A DNA stretch of 64,000 nucleotides from Cephalotrichum gorgonifer (GCA_900312665.1 ONZQ02000002.1:1606200-1670199); one strand, 5' to 3'; counted from the stretch's first letter, positions 23,175 through 36,230 are shown. Notes: generated by a model from the letters alone, not told the origin. Made by a program: numbers and translations.

Positions 23175-26100
23175 ATGGAATCCGACTCCCAAGTACGCGA
23201 TACACCGCCCCCGCAGCCAACCCATAATCCACAACCTACTATCTCCAATCGCGAGCTACCAGAGATGGATCCCAGTGATGCAAGGGGAATAAGCATTGTA
23301 GTGGGCTAACCCGGGTTGTTTATTTAACAGGACCTCCGAGCATCGAGGCTGGGAAGCCGACTCCGTCCACCATCCACCCAGATTCCCAAACTGCCTGGGG
23401 GCTTGTCGGAGCTCAGCGACTCGCAGAGTAACGCGAGATCGCAGATCGCGATGCCCGCGACTGGTATAAATGGGGTGAAGCGAGGATTGCCACAGCCGGG
23501 TAAGCCCTTGTCCCCCTTGCGACGATGTTATTGAAGGCGTTCGTTTCGCGCACTTGCTAACTTACTTTTCTACACGCAGCCCCGATTCCCGAGTCCAAGA
23601 GGAAACCGCTCTCGCAACAAGCTGCCGAGTATCCCGCGAAGGCCACGGCCACCGCCTCCACCACTATCTCGGCAGGTCGGAGTAATGTTCAGGGCGTGTC
23701 GTTAGTGGGAGCCGGAACTGGGGTAAGTTGGCGTTTCTTGCATCTTGAATATCGACACTCTTCGGGCCACGGACAAGGCAGCGCTAGGCCCACAGTCTAC
23801 CACGCCCATGTCGCAGTTTCTTCTCTATGATGACGTTCCTGCGGTCACTAGACCTCCACCCCCTCAGTGTCCATCCAATACAAGGGCTCCCCGCCACTGA
23901 CCAGTCCCAGATTAAGCAGCCCAGTCGCTACGGAGCGCAGGCCACCCGCCCGCCCCCGGCGACCAGCTTCACTACCAGCCGCGGCCCCGACACCCGGAAT
24001 CCTTATGGCCGCCCGAAAACGTCGCACGCGAACCACTCCCGATCCGTCAGCGCTAGGTCAAGGCCCGGCGAGAGGCGGCCACAGTCGTCGTACGGGAACC
24101 ACGCGGAGGAGGAAATGCCAGGTGATAGTTGTATGTCGACGAAGTTGCCCCTTCCGCACCACTCCCGTACCAGCATCTCCAATACTCCCAAGATCACCAG
24201 TGCCCACGCAGCCCAGACTAGCATCCCTTTCCCAAGCGTGATGGGTCGCCGAGAAGTCTCGCTATCCACGGCATTCAGTGGCCTGAGTCTCAGGAGCAAG
24301 CCAAACAGGGACAGCACGCAAGGGGATCAAGCGATCCCCAAGACACAGTCTCCAGTACTCGCATTCAGCCCCCTAAATGAATTCATGGCCAATGTCACCT
24401 TCAACCGAGGTGGGAAGTCCCCACCCAAAACCCCTGGCCGCACCCACCGCACCTCTACTCGGAATAGCGTGCTGGAAACCCCGTTCACCCCTGGAAGCAA
24501 CCTCATGCACGCGACTGAAGCCTTTCACGAGCTTCTCAAATCCGAAGTCAAGCGGACCACGTCGCCGACCAAGTCCCCCCCTCCGTACCTGAACAAGTAT
24601 TCTAACCTGCGTAATTTTTCAGCCTGGGATGTCAACGGAAGATTGGGGAGCATCGAACAGGAGTTCGCCCGGATGAAGTCGACCATCGAAGAAACGGACA
24701 AGAAGCGGGAGGCGTGGAATGACTCAGTGGAGCTGTACAAGTCTAGGGGTAGGTGCCCCAGCACCCTTCTAACACACCATTTAGCAACGGGGCCGGTCTA
24801 ACAATAACATGACGCAGTGGCGGAGCTACAACAAGAGCGCGACGAGCTCCTTAGGACAACTGGGGAACTGAAGTCGGATGTCGGCCGGTACCAGGACCAG
24901 GCCACCGAGCTCAAGAGGAAAGCAGAAGAGGCCGAGTGGCGGCACAGCACCGAGCTGGACCGGATACGGCGCGACAACGAGCGCGCGAGGGACGATCTCC
25001 AGCGATCCATCGACAGCGAAGTCGACCACCTAAAGCGCACCCACCGCGAGGAGCTCGAGGCCCTCAAGCGCCACTACGGAGCCGAACTTGACGACGAGCG
25101 GCGCGAGAGGGCGCGGCAGCTGGAGGAGGCGCAGCGCCAGATGGGCAGCCAGCAGCAGGACCTCCGCGCCGATATGCAGAAGAAGGACGACGAGGCTGCC
25201 GAGCTCCGGGTCAAGCTCGAGGGCCTCAGGGCGGACCTCGACCGGGAGACGGCGCTGAAGAACACTCTTCAGGCGAGCCTTGCGGAGATGTCCGCCGCCA
25301 ACATCACGATGGAGGCGAAGATGAACTCCCTCCGCTCGCAGATCGAGTTCCTCGAGTCCGACAGCAAGGCCCAGTCCGACTCCTTCTCCGATATGGAGGC
25401 CCGCCTGCAGGAAGCGAACGCCGCCGCGGAGGAAGCGAAGCGGAAGCTTATCAAGGAGGAGACGGAGCGCCGGGTGCTCTTTAACAAGTACCAAGAGCTC
25501 AAGGGGAACATCCGTGTCATGTGCCGCGTCCGGCCTGTGCTACGGGGTAGCGACGAGCAAGGGGCCGAGGCTGGCCTACTGTTCCCTGACGAGAAGACGT
25601 CGGCCAAGATCGGGGTGCTCGGTCCCGAGGAGAGGAGCAGCATGGGCACCGTGACGCGCAAGGAGCACCCCTTCGAGTTCGACCGCGTCTTCACGCCGGA
25701 TATCGGGAACGAGGAGGTCTTTGGGGAGATTTCGCAGCTAGTACAGAGCGCGCTGGACGGGTACAACGTGTGCATATTCTGCTACGGCCAGACGGGGTCA
25801 GGGAAGACGTACACGATGTCGTCCGCCGACGGGATGATACCGCGCGCGACGCACATGATCTACGAGACGGTGCGGGGTCTGGAGGAGAAGTCGTGGAGCT
25901 ACACTATGGAGGGATCTTTCGTCGAGGTCTACAATGAGGAGCTCCATGACCTGCTCACCCCCAGCGGGGACAAGAGGAAACTCGAGATCCGCCACGACGA
26001 GGTGCGGAAGCAGACGGCTGTGGTGGGCTGCAAGACGGTGACGCTCGACTCGCCGGGCAGGGTGGAGGCGATGCTCGAGGAGGCGCAGGCGAACCGTAGC

Positions 26101-26662
26101 GTGGCAGCCACGAAGGCGAACGAGCGGTCGTCGCGGTCTCACAGCGTATTCATCCTTCGCCTCGTGGGGGAGAACGCGGCGACGGGCGAGAGGTGCGAGG
26201 GGACGCTGAACCTGGTGGACCTCGCGGGGTCGGAGAGGCTGAAGCACTCGCAAGCCGAAGGCGACAGGATGCGGGAGACGCAGAACATTAACAAGAGCCT
26301 CAGCTGCCTCGGGGACGTGATCGACGCGCTGGGGAAGGGGAGCGGCCACGTCCCGTACAGGAACTCGAGGCTCACGCACCTGCTGCAGTATTCGCTGGGG
26401 GGCAACTCGAAGACGCTCATGTTTGTCATGGTCAGTCCTCTGGAGAGCCATCTGAAGGAGACGTTGACGAGTTTGAGGTTTGCGGCGAAGGTGAGCATTT
26501 ATTCTACCACCCCCTAGTCCCCCCACCCCTCCATAACGACCTCCCTTTGATGTTGTTAGTTCGTCTGTGGATCTTTGGTTTGCTAATGAGGGGTAGGTAC
26601 ACAACACGCACATCGGTACCGCGAAGTCGACCAAGAAGATCAAGGAGAGGGGCGATGCGTAA
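23175..26662 (+). CDS. Kinesin-14 (Kar3/KlpA-type C-terminal motor)
   Basis: Minus-end-directed microtubule motor acting in spindle assembly and nuclear movement. Proposed exons are 23175-23192, 23331-23499, 23580-23722, 23788-24748, 24818-26490 and 26597-26662, giving about 1009 aa. Residues 1-400 are basic, Ser/Pro-rich tail. A coiled coil runs from about 395 to 655. The kinesin-14 neck ELKGNIRVMCRVRP begins at 657 and joins the C-terminal motor. P-loop GQTGSGKT is at 754-761, switch I NERSSRSHS and switch II LVDLAGSE are intact, and the protein ends STKKIKERGDA. The exon 3/4 junction (23722-23788) keeps frame but lacks a clear branch point, so tail residues there are uncertain. The first exon of six codons is inferred from splice signals. 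Confidence 0.9.
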
Positions 26663-27456
26663 AAGGGAGGGCGGCCCTATCACGCGCCCTGACTGACGAA
26701 CTTATGAATTTCTCTGTCTGTTCTTTTCGCTTCGTTTCCTTTGCATTTTTGCACGGGGAGGGTGGGGGAGAGAGAAAGGGTTTATCTTTCTCGTTCCCCA
26801 GTTTATATATTCGGGAGCACAACCGTTTTTGGGGGATCTTGAGGTGGAAAAGGGGTTGGGGGGATAGGGGGTAGGAAAGGACGGGCGAAACGGGGGGGAT
26901 GATGACGGATTAATCCCGCTCGGTAGGAGCGGTCCTGGAGTGAGGAGAAACTTTGTATTTATTGCATGTACGGGTATACCTGGGGTTTTCGGGAGTTTGG
27001 ATGCTTGCCCATAAGGAAGTCAATGGAGCCTTTGTTTACATTCCATTTCGCTTCATTCTTTGTCTCACGCCTCATTGAAAGGGGTTATCCCCCTGAAGGG
27101 ATGGCACTCCGCCGGGTGCGCATTAGAAACATCGACTTCTTGCTGCCTCTATTTACGGCCTGGGCCGAGATGGGGACGGCGGGCGCGGGGCGGAGACGAG
27201 GAGCGGAAGATAGGGGAAGGCGGCGGATGGGTCTTGTCAGGATGAGTACATGGTACGCTCTCCTAATTCTCCCGCCCGTTGTCTTGATTGATACCAGGTC
27301 GCTTTGTTTACGAATACAGACTATCTTTTGTCCCCGTGGACCTTGTTATACTAATCGTGGTTGAAGACCATACGTGGACGTACAGTGGAGACTCTCCCTT
27401 CTGGATACATCTAGAAGTCATCCCAAAGCATGATATGTATTATTCACGGTTCCATC
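26663..27456. other. Intergenic region between convergent genes
   Basis: 3' ends of the kinesin and NLR-like genes. Several G-rich runs lie at 26820-26910. No gene is seen. Confidence 0.6.
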
Positions 27457-30400
27457 CTACGCCTCCAGCCCCTTCTCTCCATCTCGCAGATCGAGTTGCT
27501 CCATGTACTTAAGTACCTCGCCAAGCCTATTCCTCGTCCTCCCAGCATCCATGCTAACCTCCTCTCTAGCCGAGACTACGTCTTGGAAGATATCAGCCGC
27601 AACCCCCGCCAGCTCTCTCGCCCTCTCACTACCGCCCACGTCCCATACCTCCGCCCTTTCGGCCCTACCCCGAAAGCAGGCCCCTAGCTTCTCCTTCGCG
27701 TCAAGATAGACGGGGTGGTACTCCCCAAGCACCCCTTCCATGCCCACCAGCCCGTCGAGAAACCACCCATCCGCCTTCTCGTACTCCAGGCATGAATCCA
27801 GCAGAACCGCAATCCGAAACCGCGTCACGGACATGTCGGGGTGTCTTTCCCCTGCATTCGCGCCAACAGCGGCCCTCATGGCGAGGCATCCCTCGAGCAG
27901 GCCCAGCGCCGCGTGGTGACTAGCCGTCTCCGCGAGAGCTAGCGCCCTCCTCTCCTCCTCCTCTAGCGTCGAGGGGTGTGAGGGGCCCAGGAGGGACCTA
28001 TACAGCGCGACGACAGAGGTGCGGCACTCCGCCGCCGATTCGGGATGCCCCTTTTCTCCGTAGAGACCCGCGAGGCGTCGTAACGCGGGAACAAATCCGC
28101 TGTTAACTGGGAGGGGGGCGGAGAAGGAGTACGTATTCGCCAGCCATTGGAACTGGGCTAGCGCATCCTCCGAGTGGCCCCTTGCTAGTAACCGCTCCGC
28201 CTTTGCGAGCCGGGCGCGATATTCCAGGTTTGCCTCCCCCGCGTCCTCCGCCTCCCCTGCCTCGTCGCGAAGTTCTATACCCTCCAATAACTCATCGCAC
28301 CTGGCGCCATTCACCCCTTCGTACAACATAGCTAGCGAGAACATCGCTTCCGCCCGCGGAGCGGAATCGAGCCCCGCCTCGCCCAGCGCGTCTTCCCTTA
28401 ACGCGAGCTCGAAGAAGGAGATGGCCTGCACGGGGAATCCCTGCGTCACACAAAGCTCGCCGAGGACGGAGAAGTCTATCCTCCTCGGGTCCCGCTTTGA
28501 GGGCTCGTAGCGCGCGAGGTGCTCGATCCTTTCGTGGCACGCGAGAACGTGAGGGAGGATGAATCTGCCGAAGGCCTGGATGGCTGAGAGTGTCGAAGGG
28601 CCGATTTTCTGGCGTTTGATCGTGGATGCGCAAGCGGAGGAGGCGAGCCAGGCCTGCCGCGGCTCTCCGGCGCCGAAGCTCGCTCGGGTAGGGGCTGGGA
28701 GCCGGAAGAGGGGTGGCTCTGAGCCAACTACATGCTCGACAAGGTTCAACTCCTTAAGGCTGTCGATGACTCTTGTGCGTCGGGTATCAGGCCCTAACGG
28801 ACGTTAGCGGATGGATACTTTATGGCTTGCAGAAGAATGGATGCATACCGCTGTGGCTCCACCATGCGCAGCCCGAATCTCCCGATAGTCGCGTCCCGGC
28901 GGCGTTCTCGATGGAGACGAGGAGGTCAAGGGGCAGTGGTTCGTCGGATAATGCGGAGGCGACAGCTACCACCTCACTTATCTGGTCTTTCCTCGGGTGC
29001 TCCTGAGCGTTGCCGAGTGCTTGCGCGACGTCACTCGTGGAGGTAAGATAGTCCTGAAATGAGACACCACGCTGGCGAATAAGGGAGGCTGTGTGGATAA
29101 TTGATGAGGGTTTGCATCCAAGACTGCGGACGATATTGAGGCCTGGTTGCTCTGAGGAGTGTGTTAGCACAGGGCCCGCATGTTGTACAACGGGCGTGCG
29201 GCGTTACCTTGGCAAGGGTCGTGGGGCTGCCTAGACTCGGCCAGGAGTAGCTCGAACGCTTCCGTCTCCGACCAGGCTGGTACCTCGACGGCAACGGTCC
29301 CAGGGGGGACGTTCCCAAAATCGCCACTCTGGGGGATTAGGAGAATTAGTCCGTTGAGTTTTAAGGGGAGGAACTCGAACAAATCCACCCCGTAGCCAAC
29401 ATCATCCAGGACAAGAAGCCATTCGTTCTTCGGGTATAGAAACCAACTCGTGATAGCCTTGACAGAGGCGCTCGCCCGGACCTTATCCAAATCCTTGAAG
29501 TCCCTCATGTCCAGCAGCTCATCCAGGTCGGGGAGGCCGAGCATAACACCCAGCCACGCACGAGCACTATGGACGCTATAGCCGTGCAGACTGAGCAGCA
29601 TGGGCGAGTACTTATCCCAGTAGTAATCGCGGATCTTGCGGCCTACCTCGAGGTAGCTTGTGAATAGCGTTTCGCGGCTCGCAGCGTTTAGCCAGAAGAC
29701 GGAGCCGCTGGTCCGGCTAACCCGGAGGGAGAACTGACGTGCGAGAAAGGTCCTCCCAGAGCCGGTTTCTCCTGTTAGCGCGATGGTAGGAACTCGGCCT
29801 GACCGCGATAATTCAGAGAAGCGCGCGTGGAGAGTCTCAAGGAGATGACCCCGAACACGGTGTGTTGATATGGGTGAAAGCCGCGAAGGGACGCGAAAAT
29901 CCGTTCTGACAAATGAGGCCTGGTTAAAAGCTGGACGGGAACCCCAGTTAGGTATGTTCCTGTGATGAGCATGGAGGGGGGGACTGACCATCGGCAAGAC
30001 TATTGAGCTGGTCTGGACCCGGCTGTAGCGCTTGCAGCTCGTCAGCCAGGACCATTGGGTCAATCAGATGTGCGATCCAGTCCCTCAGCGCAACGTAACC
30101 CTCGTCGCTCCCATCGTCGAACCTCATTAGGTCCGCATGCGACCGGCGCAGCATAACCTGTTCCGCCGCACGAGCAACGCAGTCCTGATCAACAATCTAA
30201 TAAGCGTATCAGCGCCACTCGTCTCGAAGAGCCCACGTCTACCCCTGGGAGCGCCCAACTTACAAACCGCCCGCTCGGTGTAGAGGACGGCACCGTCTCA
30301 CAGAAACATGCCGATGCAGAGTGAAGCCGCTCTCTAATTCTCTCAAAGTCCATCATCCCCTCTTCCAATGCCACTGCGTCGGCGGCGAAAGACTCCAGGC

Positions 30401-31204
30401 CCCAGAGGGCTTTATCCTTCGTCTTGCCGTTCTTCAGCGGTTGCGGAGTGGTAATACGCGAGATGTCCGCCAAGACACCCTGCAACCGGGCCAGGTCGGA
30501 ACATGGCCCCGGAACACCAAAGTACATTAGACCTCTCGTTGCGAGGTAGACGTCTCGTGAAGCAGGGTCGCGGGCGTCCCGAGCGATGACAAGGGCGTGC
30601 TGGACGACGAGGCCGGCGAGGCTGTGGGGGATGAAGATGATAGGTCGGCGGGCCCGGCTATGCTCTAACCGAAGGGACCGTAGACCTTGGAGTAAGTGGA
30701 AGGCGAGGTGACAGATGGTGTCCCTGAGGGGGTGGTGAGAGGCTCTTGGGGTGTGGGAGAAGGTTATGACGCGGGCGGTTGGAATATCTGTTGGGAGGAG
30801 GGTCGTCAACCAGCTCTTTCCCTTATCCGTGGCCAACCCCCAGGAGGCGAAGTCGCTGCCGAGTCCATGGATAGCGACGATGCTAACATCATATTAGCAT
30901 TAGCGGTGGAAATGCCGTAAGAGATCCAAATCAAAACGTTCGGGGCGAAGAGGAGCATGACATGAGGGAAGGGGAAGACAGAAACTCACTCTACCGTAGC
31001 CTCAATCGGGTCTTGCAAAACATTAAGCTTGAACGTGGGCTCATGTAATGACGGATCTCTCCGCCCGGAAGGGGGCCTTTTGATATCGTTGGCTTTATTA
31101 CTGTTATGATTATCATTAGCGCTTTTCGGGCCCGGCGATTTGGGTCTCTTCAAGAGGCGGCGCCCGCGCCGCAGCTTAAGGCGGCAGAAAGATAGTGTTC
31201 CCAT
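27457..31204 (-). CDS. NLR-like STAND protein: alpha/beta hydrolase, NTPase, TPR
   Basis: Six exons, 31204-30990, 30882-30264, 30196-29989, 29930-29208, 29151-28849 and 28793-27457, splice in perfect phase to 1134 aa. After a basic leader, residues about 70-300 form a SERAC1-like alpha/beta hydrolase: DIVAIHGLGSDFASWG, then the nucleophile elbow IPHSLAGLV (Ser about 159) and IVDQDCVARA. Residues about 350-600 are a STAND NTPase: P-loop GETGSGRT (401-408) and Walker B EWLLVLDDVG (acids about 523-524). The Walker A lysine is replaced by Arg (AGG at 29752-29754). The C-terminal 400 residues are helical repeats of TPR type. Fungal proteins of this layout are treated as NLR-like sensors of non-self. 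The function here is inferred from architecture only. Confidence 0.85.
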
Positions 31205-32693
31205 TGCATCGGAAATACTCGTATCCTTGTATGGAGTAGGTGTGAGGGGATGTATAATATTATGTATCAAGAGAATATCGCATTGGGTATCATAAAAACC
31301 AAAAAGCAAATCATGGAAAAGGGAGATGACTGGGAAGGAAGTAAGGAAAGAAGGAGCAAGTATGAATTAGCCACAAGCCAGACAGGACACACAAATATGA
31401 GAAGATCGTAAGTGTATCTTGATGTGATGATCTCCAAGATAGGGAGGGTACATCAGGGCAAGAAGTGAAAGGAAAGAAATGAGATCGATTAATGTCGCTT
31501 CGAGGCTTTTCGAGTGTAAAATAACCGCCAAAGGAAGGTCGGCGTCGTATCACCCACACTCCCTCACTCGCACCCACCGTTGGTTTAATTAGATAGAGCT
31601 GGATGACCACCCCAGGGATAGAAGCGCTATGACTAGCATGAGCAGCGAGCTAGCTGTGCAATTTTCTCTCCTTCTAGTTTAGCACGCCGCCAGGCCCTCT
31701 TCGCTTCCCTTCTCCCAGCTTGGGGCATGTCGAGGATCGCATATAAGTATTCGCGTGGCCGTCTCTGACTGGGCTGAGGATTCCAGCACATGGTCTACGG
31801 ATTGGCAGAGAAGCATGTAGGTGGGAACGGTGTGGCTGACCATCGCGATCCACCTGCCTGCATCCAGACTCTCGCCGGAGGAAGACCTCCTTGTCCTTAT
31901 GACATCTTTATGAGATGGCACACGCACACTGAGAACGGTCGCGGGGGTGCATCGACCACATTGGACGTTGGGACCTGCTGCCCCTGCTGAAATAGATCGG
32001 GGCGGGCTCGTCAGCTACCGAAAGAAAAGTCCGTGCTAAGTGAGTCTGGATGGGTGGCCCCATTGTCTGTTCAGGAGATGAGCCAAATCCACTTCGGGTG
32101 TAGTGGTGCAGGTGGTGCGGGTGGTGAGCTGTCGATAGTCTTGGTTAACCCCGGCCGGGCTGGGTAGCTGTCCAAAAGCGGTAAGGTGTATCGCCCGATC
32201 TGGGAAGAGTCGATTTGATCAGCGTTCAAACTTTTGATTATGCTAGTAATAGGGAGTGCAACGTAGAAGCAAGAATAAATGGAAAGTGAAGGGGCTGAGA
32301 GAAAAAAACGGTGTATTAGAATCATCTACGAGTACAATGCTTGCACCAGAACCCACCCATGTCAACTAGTGAGTGTGTTATGCTTCCTGGTGTAGACTCC
32401 GAAGACCTGGATATCCTCCCTCACCGGCTTGGGAAAATCGCCCTCATGCCTTCCACCTTCGCTCGGGCACTTCTCTGCCTCTGCAAATAAATATCAAGCA
32501 ACGCTTCTGGTAGCCCCCGTTTCCAGGCACCTGTCGGTGCTTTTATATTTCGTGTTTTGACCCCGATCCCCGGGCTCCAGCTGGTTCAGTAGAGGTCCAT
32601 CGAAGGTCGTCGGATTTGAACATCATGTAGGGGGCGATGCGCTCCATAATGTCCAGGAAGGGCTTCCCTTCCAAGACGGCATCCCCCCCGATT
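31205..32693. other. Intergenic region
   Basis: Promoter side of the NLR-like gene and 3' side of the next gene. TACGAGTA copies are at 31216-31223 and 32327-32334. Open frames are short and unlike known proteins. No gene is supported. Confidence 0.55.
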
Positions 32694-33521
32694 TTAAACC
32701 GCCTCCCAGTCCATGGCGTCAACCATAAACCCCCAGTCCTCCTGCGGTTGCGGCTCCTCGCAGGTTTCGCTCATAACCTTCCCCTTCGCAACCTCGTACG
32801 CTACCTCAAACGCGTTAACGATGGTCTCTAATATCGACTCCACGTTGCACTCCTCAAGCCCTAGTTCGCTAGTCCCCTGTGCACCCGCGGCGGCCTGCTC
32901 GTCTAGGTACTTCCACTTATTTCTCATCTCCTTGGCCTTCGAGAGACACCACCTCACATCTCCCGTCCCGAGGACCCCGTGCAGCACGTTATCCGGAGAG
33001 TCGAAGGCCGCGAGCACGTTGTGGTGGTACGCATGGTCCCCGCGGCGCCCAGGTCCTATAAACCCGTTCGCACTGCTCGCATCCCGCGCGACCGAGATGT
33101 CGAACACGCCGAGAAGGTGGACGAGCGCCCGCTCGAGCAGCATGTAGAACTCGTAGAAGTCGAGCTTGAACATAATCTCAAAGTGTGCACGCTGTGACGG
33201 GTCATCCTCAGGCTCCGCGGTAGCGCGGTGGAACCCGGCCGAGAGATGGAACAGTTTCCAGCTCAGCCGCTTGGCGATCTTCTCGAAGCGCTGAAGCTCG
33301 TAGCTGTGCCGTATCCCGTTGGGCGCATCAGCGCTGGGAGGGGCCGGCGCCACGGGGACCGCCGGGTTGATGGTCGTTGAGGGGTACTTGTTTGCGTGAT
33401 AGGCAGGCGTAGGCGCCTTTGCCGATGCCCATCGAGAGCTCCCTAGGCCCCGAGGGGAGCGGGCGGGGATGGAGGGGGTGCGGGTGCCGTCGTCCGACGG
33501 TGGCGTTTGCATGTTGCTCAT
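32694..33521 (-). CDS. Conserved-looking fungal protein of unknown function
   Basis: Single exon, 275 aa. I do not recognise a named domain. Residues 1-65 are Pro/Ser/Ala-rich with SPRGLGSSRW and are probably disordered. The rest is predicted mostly helical, with SYELQRFEKIAKRLSWKLFH, FEIMFKLDFYEFYMLLERAL and KAKEMRNKWKYLDEQAA, and an acidic C-terminus ending DWGFMVDAMDWEAV. Aromatic-rich amphipathic helices suggest an all-alpha fold. There is no signal peptide or membrane segment. Codon use and the long clean frame support a real gene. The stop falls in a tight context with the downstream pyrimidine-rich region. Confidence 0.75.
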   Translation of the reverse strand: MSNMQTPPSDDGTRTPSIPARSPRGLGSSRWASAKAPTPAYHANKYPSTTINPAVPVAPAPPSADAPNGIRHSYELQRFEKIAKRLSWKLFHLSAGFHRATAEPEDDPSQRAHFEIMFKLDFYEFYMLLERALVHLLGVFDISVARDASSANGFIGPGRRGDHAYHHNVLAAFDSPDNVLHGVLGTGDVRWCLSKAKEMRNKWKYLDEQAAAGAQGTSELGLEECNVESILETIVNAFEVAYEVAKGKVMSETCEEPQPQEDWGFMVDAMDWEAV

Positions 33522-34351
33522 TTAAAGGGCGATTAATGATTTAAAGCCTTTCGGTAGTGCATATGGTGGGAGTGGTAGATATTCTTAGGAGACGGGGATG
33601 GGGAAGGGGATGGGCATAATCTAGTGTGTGATGATAGTGCTTTGAGATGGGGGAGAAAGAGAGGTTGTTTGCAAGATTGGGGGATAGTAGATGATGAGCG
33701 TGCTTCGACCCAGGGAGCGACCATGTCTGTGGTCATGTAGACGTCTTTACATGCTAGTTTCGGAAGGTAGATAGAAACTGTTTCCTTCCCGATATGGGGA
33801 ATCGCTCGAGGTGAAACGAAGGTATGCGAAGGTAGATGAAGGAGTGACGTTGGCGGATATTGAATTAGGTAATCTTTCATGCTAGTCCCGGCTTCACTAC
33901 CAAGCTGTCTATCGTCCTTCAAGGATCCGGGTCCAACTCCCGCCGGCCTGGAATATACGAGCTGAAATACACGAGGCCTCCACATAGGGTCCCCTGGAAG
34001 AAATGATTGCATCCGGAGTTGCGAATTCTCTTTAGTTCTCTTTGTCACAAGCAAGCCTGGGTTCAGGTGATTAGTGCAGTCAATAAGTCAGGCGCAAGAC
34101 ACCCTTGAGGTTCAGAAGTATATAGTACAAAGAATGCGCCTAGATACCTAATTTTGATTGTACAACAAACGCCATAACCTGGAGAATAGGCATGGCCATG
34201 AGAAGAGACGCGCCCAGAGGCGCCAGCCCGAAAGTGTCAATATATCACTTACGCCTACGCTCCAAGGATCATGCCCACACCCCATATATAATACATCGAT
34301 AGCTCATAATAGTCCGCATCCCAAAAGAATCAAAACTTCCAGCCTGTGCTC
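33522..34351. other. Intergenic region between two minus-strand genes
   Basis: Promoter of the unknown-function gene and 3' end of the phosphatase gene. A 173-codon open frame on the minus strand (33533-34054) has no protein-like features and is not called. Confidence 0.55.
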
Positions 34352-36230
34352 TCACGAGTTTTGGATATACCCGGGCGGGGGCCCCTCCTTCTCCGCCTGA
34401 AGTTCCTCCGGCGTCGGCCCAACGGCTTGCCCCCCATCGACAATGACCTGCTCATCGACCCGCCTCGTCGTCTCCTCGGGGCTCCCATGCTCGATCCTCT
34501 TCCATGTCGTGATGCGCGATAGGTTGGCGTCGACCTCGAAGACGCGAACTCGTCGATTATAGCCCCCGTACCCAGCATATCCGCCGAAGCCAGACCCGCC
34601 GGCGTAGCACATCCATAGCGCTGGCGATTTCGCCTCACCCTCTGTCGAGAGCATGCAATAGTCGTTAACATGATCACTAATAGACGGTTAGTGCTGTGGC
34701 GGAAAGACTGAGGAAGGTACGCTTACTGTCCGCAGCTAACCATCACCACGCCCTGTTCGACGAGGGCGTCGCGGAATCCGGAGTTGTACGTCGGCGCAGT
34801 GACAAATTCTCTCCACGCGCCACGCCAATACTTCTTGGTACCGATGTACTCGGGAAGTGGGATGTGGATGAAGGCGAGGTTCATATGTATGTGAGTGTAT
34901 TGTTTATGCGCGGGCTTGAGCCCCGACGCCGTCGTCCTGAACCACTCGATCTGATTTGGCTTCAGCCAGTCATACCCAGGGAATTTCTTTTCATTCGGCG
35001 AGTAGGCGTGCGTATCGAGCATGTACAGGGTCAGGGCCGAGTGGTCAGAGTGGCCCCTCGCTAAGACCTCAATGTAGTAGTTGCCCACGCCGCTTATCTC
35101 CTCCGGGCCAGCCTTGGATAGGGAGTAGGGTAGCGTTTCGATGATCGACATCTGGGCCTCTCGCGAAGCCGTCTGCTCATCGTCGTGGTTGCCAAAAATG
35201 CTTACGTAGGGAATTTTGCGCGTGGCCGCGATGTGTGCGTACTTGAAGATGGGCTATGCTACTGTTAGTTCCAGCCTGCGTTGGGAAGTGGTAACAGGGA
35301 TGCTTACCGTCTGCGCATCCGGAGCTGTATCCCCGTTCACCTGGTCGCCACCAAATACGATCAGGTCCGGTTTCTCCTCGTCAATCATCTTGGTAATAAA
35401 GTCCAGCGTCCTCGGATCCGCTTCGCACTTCCCCTCGTTGTATGTATCCGGAACAGCATCACGGCACGCTCCGATGCCAGTGCTAAGGTGGAGGTCGGAA
35501 ATCTGCAGGATCTTGAACTTTCCGTTGTCGTTGATTCGCAGCGTCGGCTTCTTAGGCTCCGCTGGGTGTCCCCTCCGTATGGTGAGGTGCGTACCCTCTA
35601 TGTTTGCGCCGGAATCGAGTAGCAGTTGTGTGCCGACAATACTCCACCCCTCGCGCGCCTCAACGGCATCATCTCCAAACAGAACATCCACAGCAGTGAT
35701 TCCATCGTCAACGTTATCAACTTCCTTCGCAGGCACCCTCCGAAGCCAGAGACCGCCTGGGCGAGACTCCCAGCTCTGGTCAGGCTTGCCCTGCTCTTCG
35801 AGTTGGGTGGGGTTCAGTCTCCCCACGGAGATATCCATCACCACGAAATCGTCGTCGGAAATCTCGTCCTCCTTCGCCCTCCTCACGTAGAGGTACGCGG
35901 TCGACACCCAACCCTTCCCCAGATAGAGGTCTTTGTTTATGCGCTGCCATATCGTGGAGTCGAGCTCGCAAGAGGAGAACGGATTGATGGCGGAGCATTG
36001 CACAACGGTAATATCAGTGACCACATGGCCTTGGTGGTGCTGCGGCAGGTATGCGTGGATGGACTTCGGGAGGACTCGGTAGTTGTGGTCGAGAAAGACG
36101 ATTGTGGTAGTGAAGATGACGATGGCGACCGCGATCTGGATGGCCGTCCGTACCTGATCCAATCTATTCGTCAGAAGTTTAGACCTCCCAAGGTAGAAAA
36201 AATAGAGCAACTCACGATTCTCCGCGCCAT
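34352..36230 (-). CDS. DCR2: Dcr2-like calcineurin-type phosphoesterase
   Basis: Metal-dependent protein phosphatase related to yeast Dcr2, which acts in cell-cycle entry and on the unfolded-protein-response kinase Ire1. Exons are 36230-36216 (only five codons, MARRI), 36153-35308, 35253-34727 and 34676-34352, giving 570 aa. Residues 6-26 form a signal-anchor helix. Metallophosphatase motifs appear in order: ISDLHLS (DxH), VFGGDQVNGD (GDx2(N)GD-type), FGNHDDE (GNHD/E), FIHIPLPEY and CGHDHVNDY (GHxH-type). The CGHDH motif is split by the last intron (CA|T), and without splicing it would read Gln, which supports the exon call. The C-terminal GGYAGYGGYNRR is typical of the family. Confidence 0.92.

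Noticed and set aside
23867..24241. Alternative frame through the kinesin tail
   Set aside because: It gives a Pro/Arg-rich reading for the tail but ends in a stop and cannot join the coiled-coil exon. The frame used keeps phase to the motor. The exact junction near 23722-23788 stays uncertain.
33533..34054. 173-codon minus-strand frame between two genes
   Set aside because: Low-complexity end, no domain, and it lies in the promoter of the downstream minus-strand gene.
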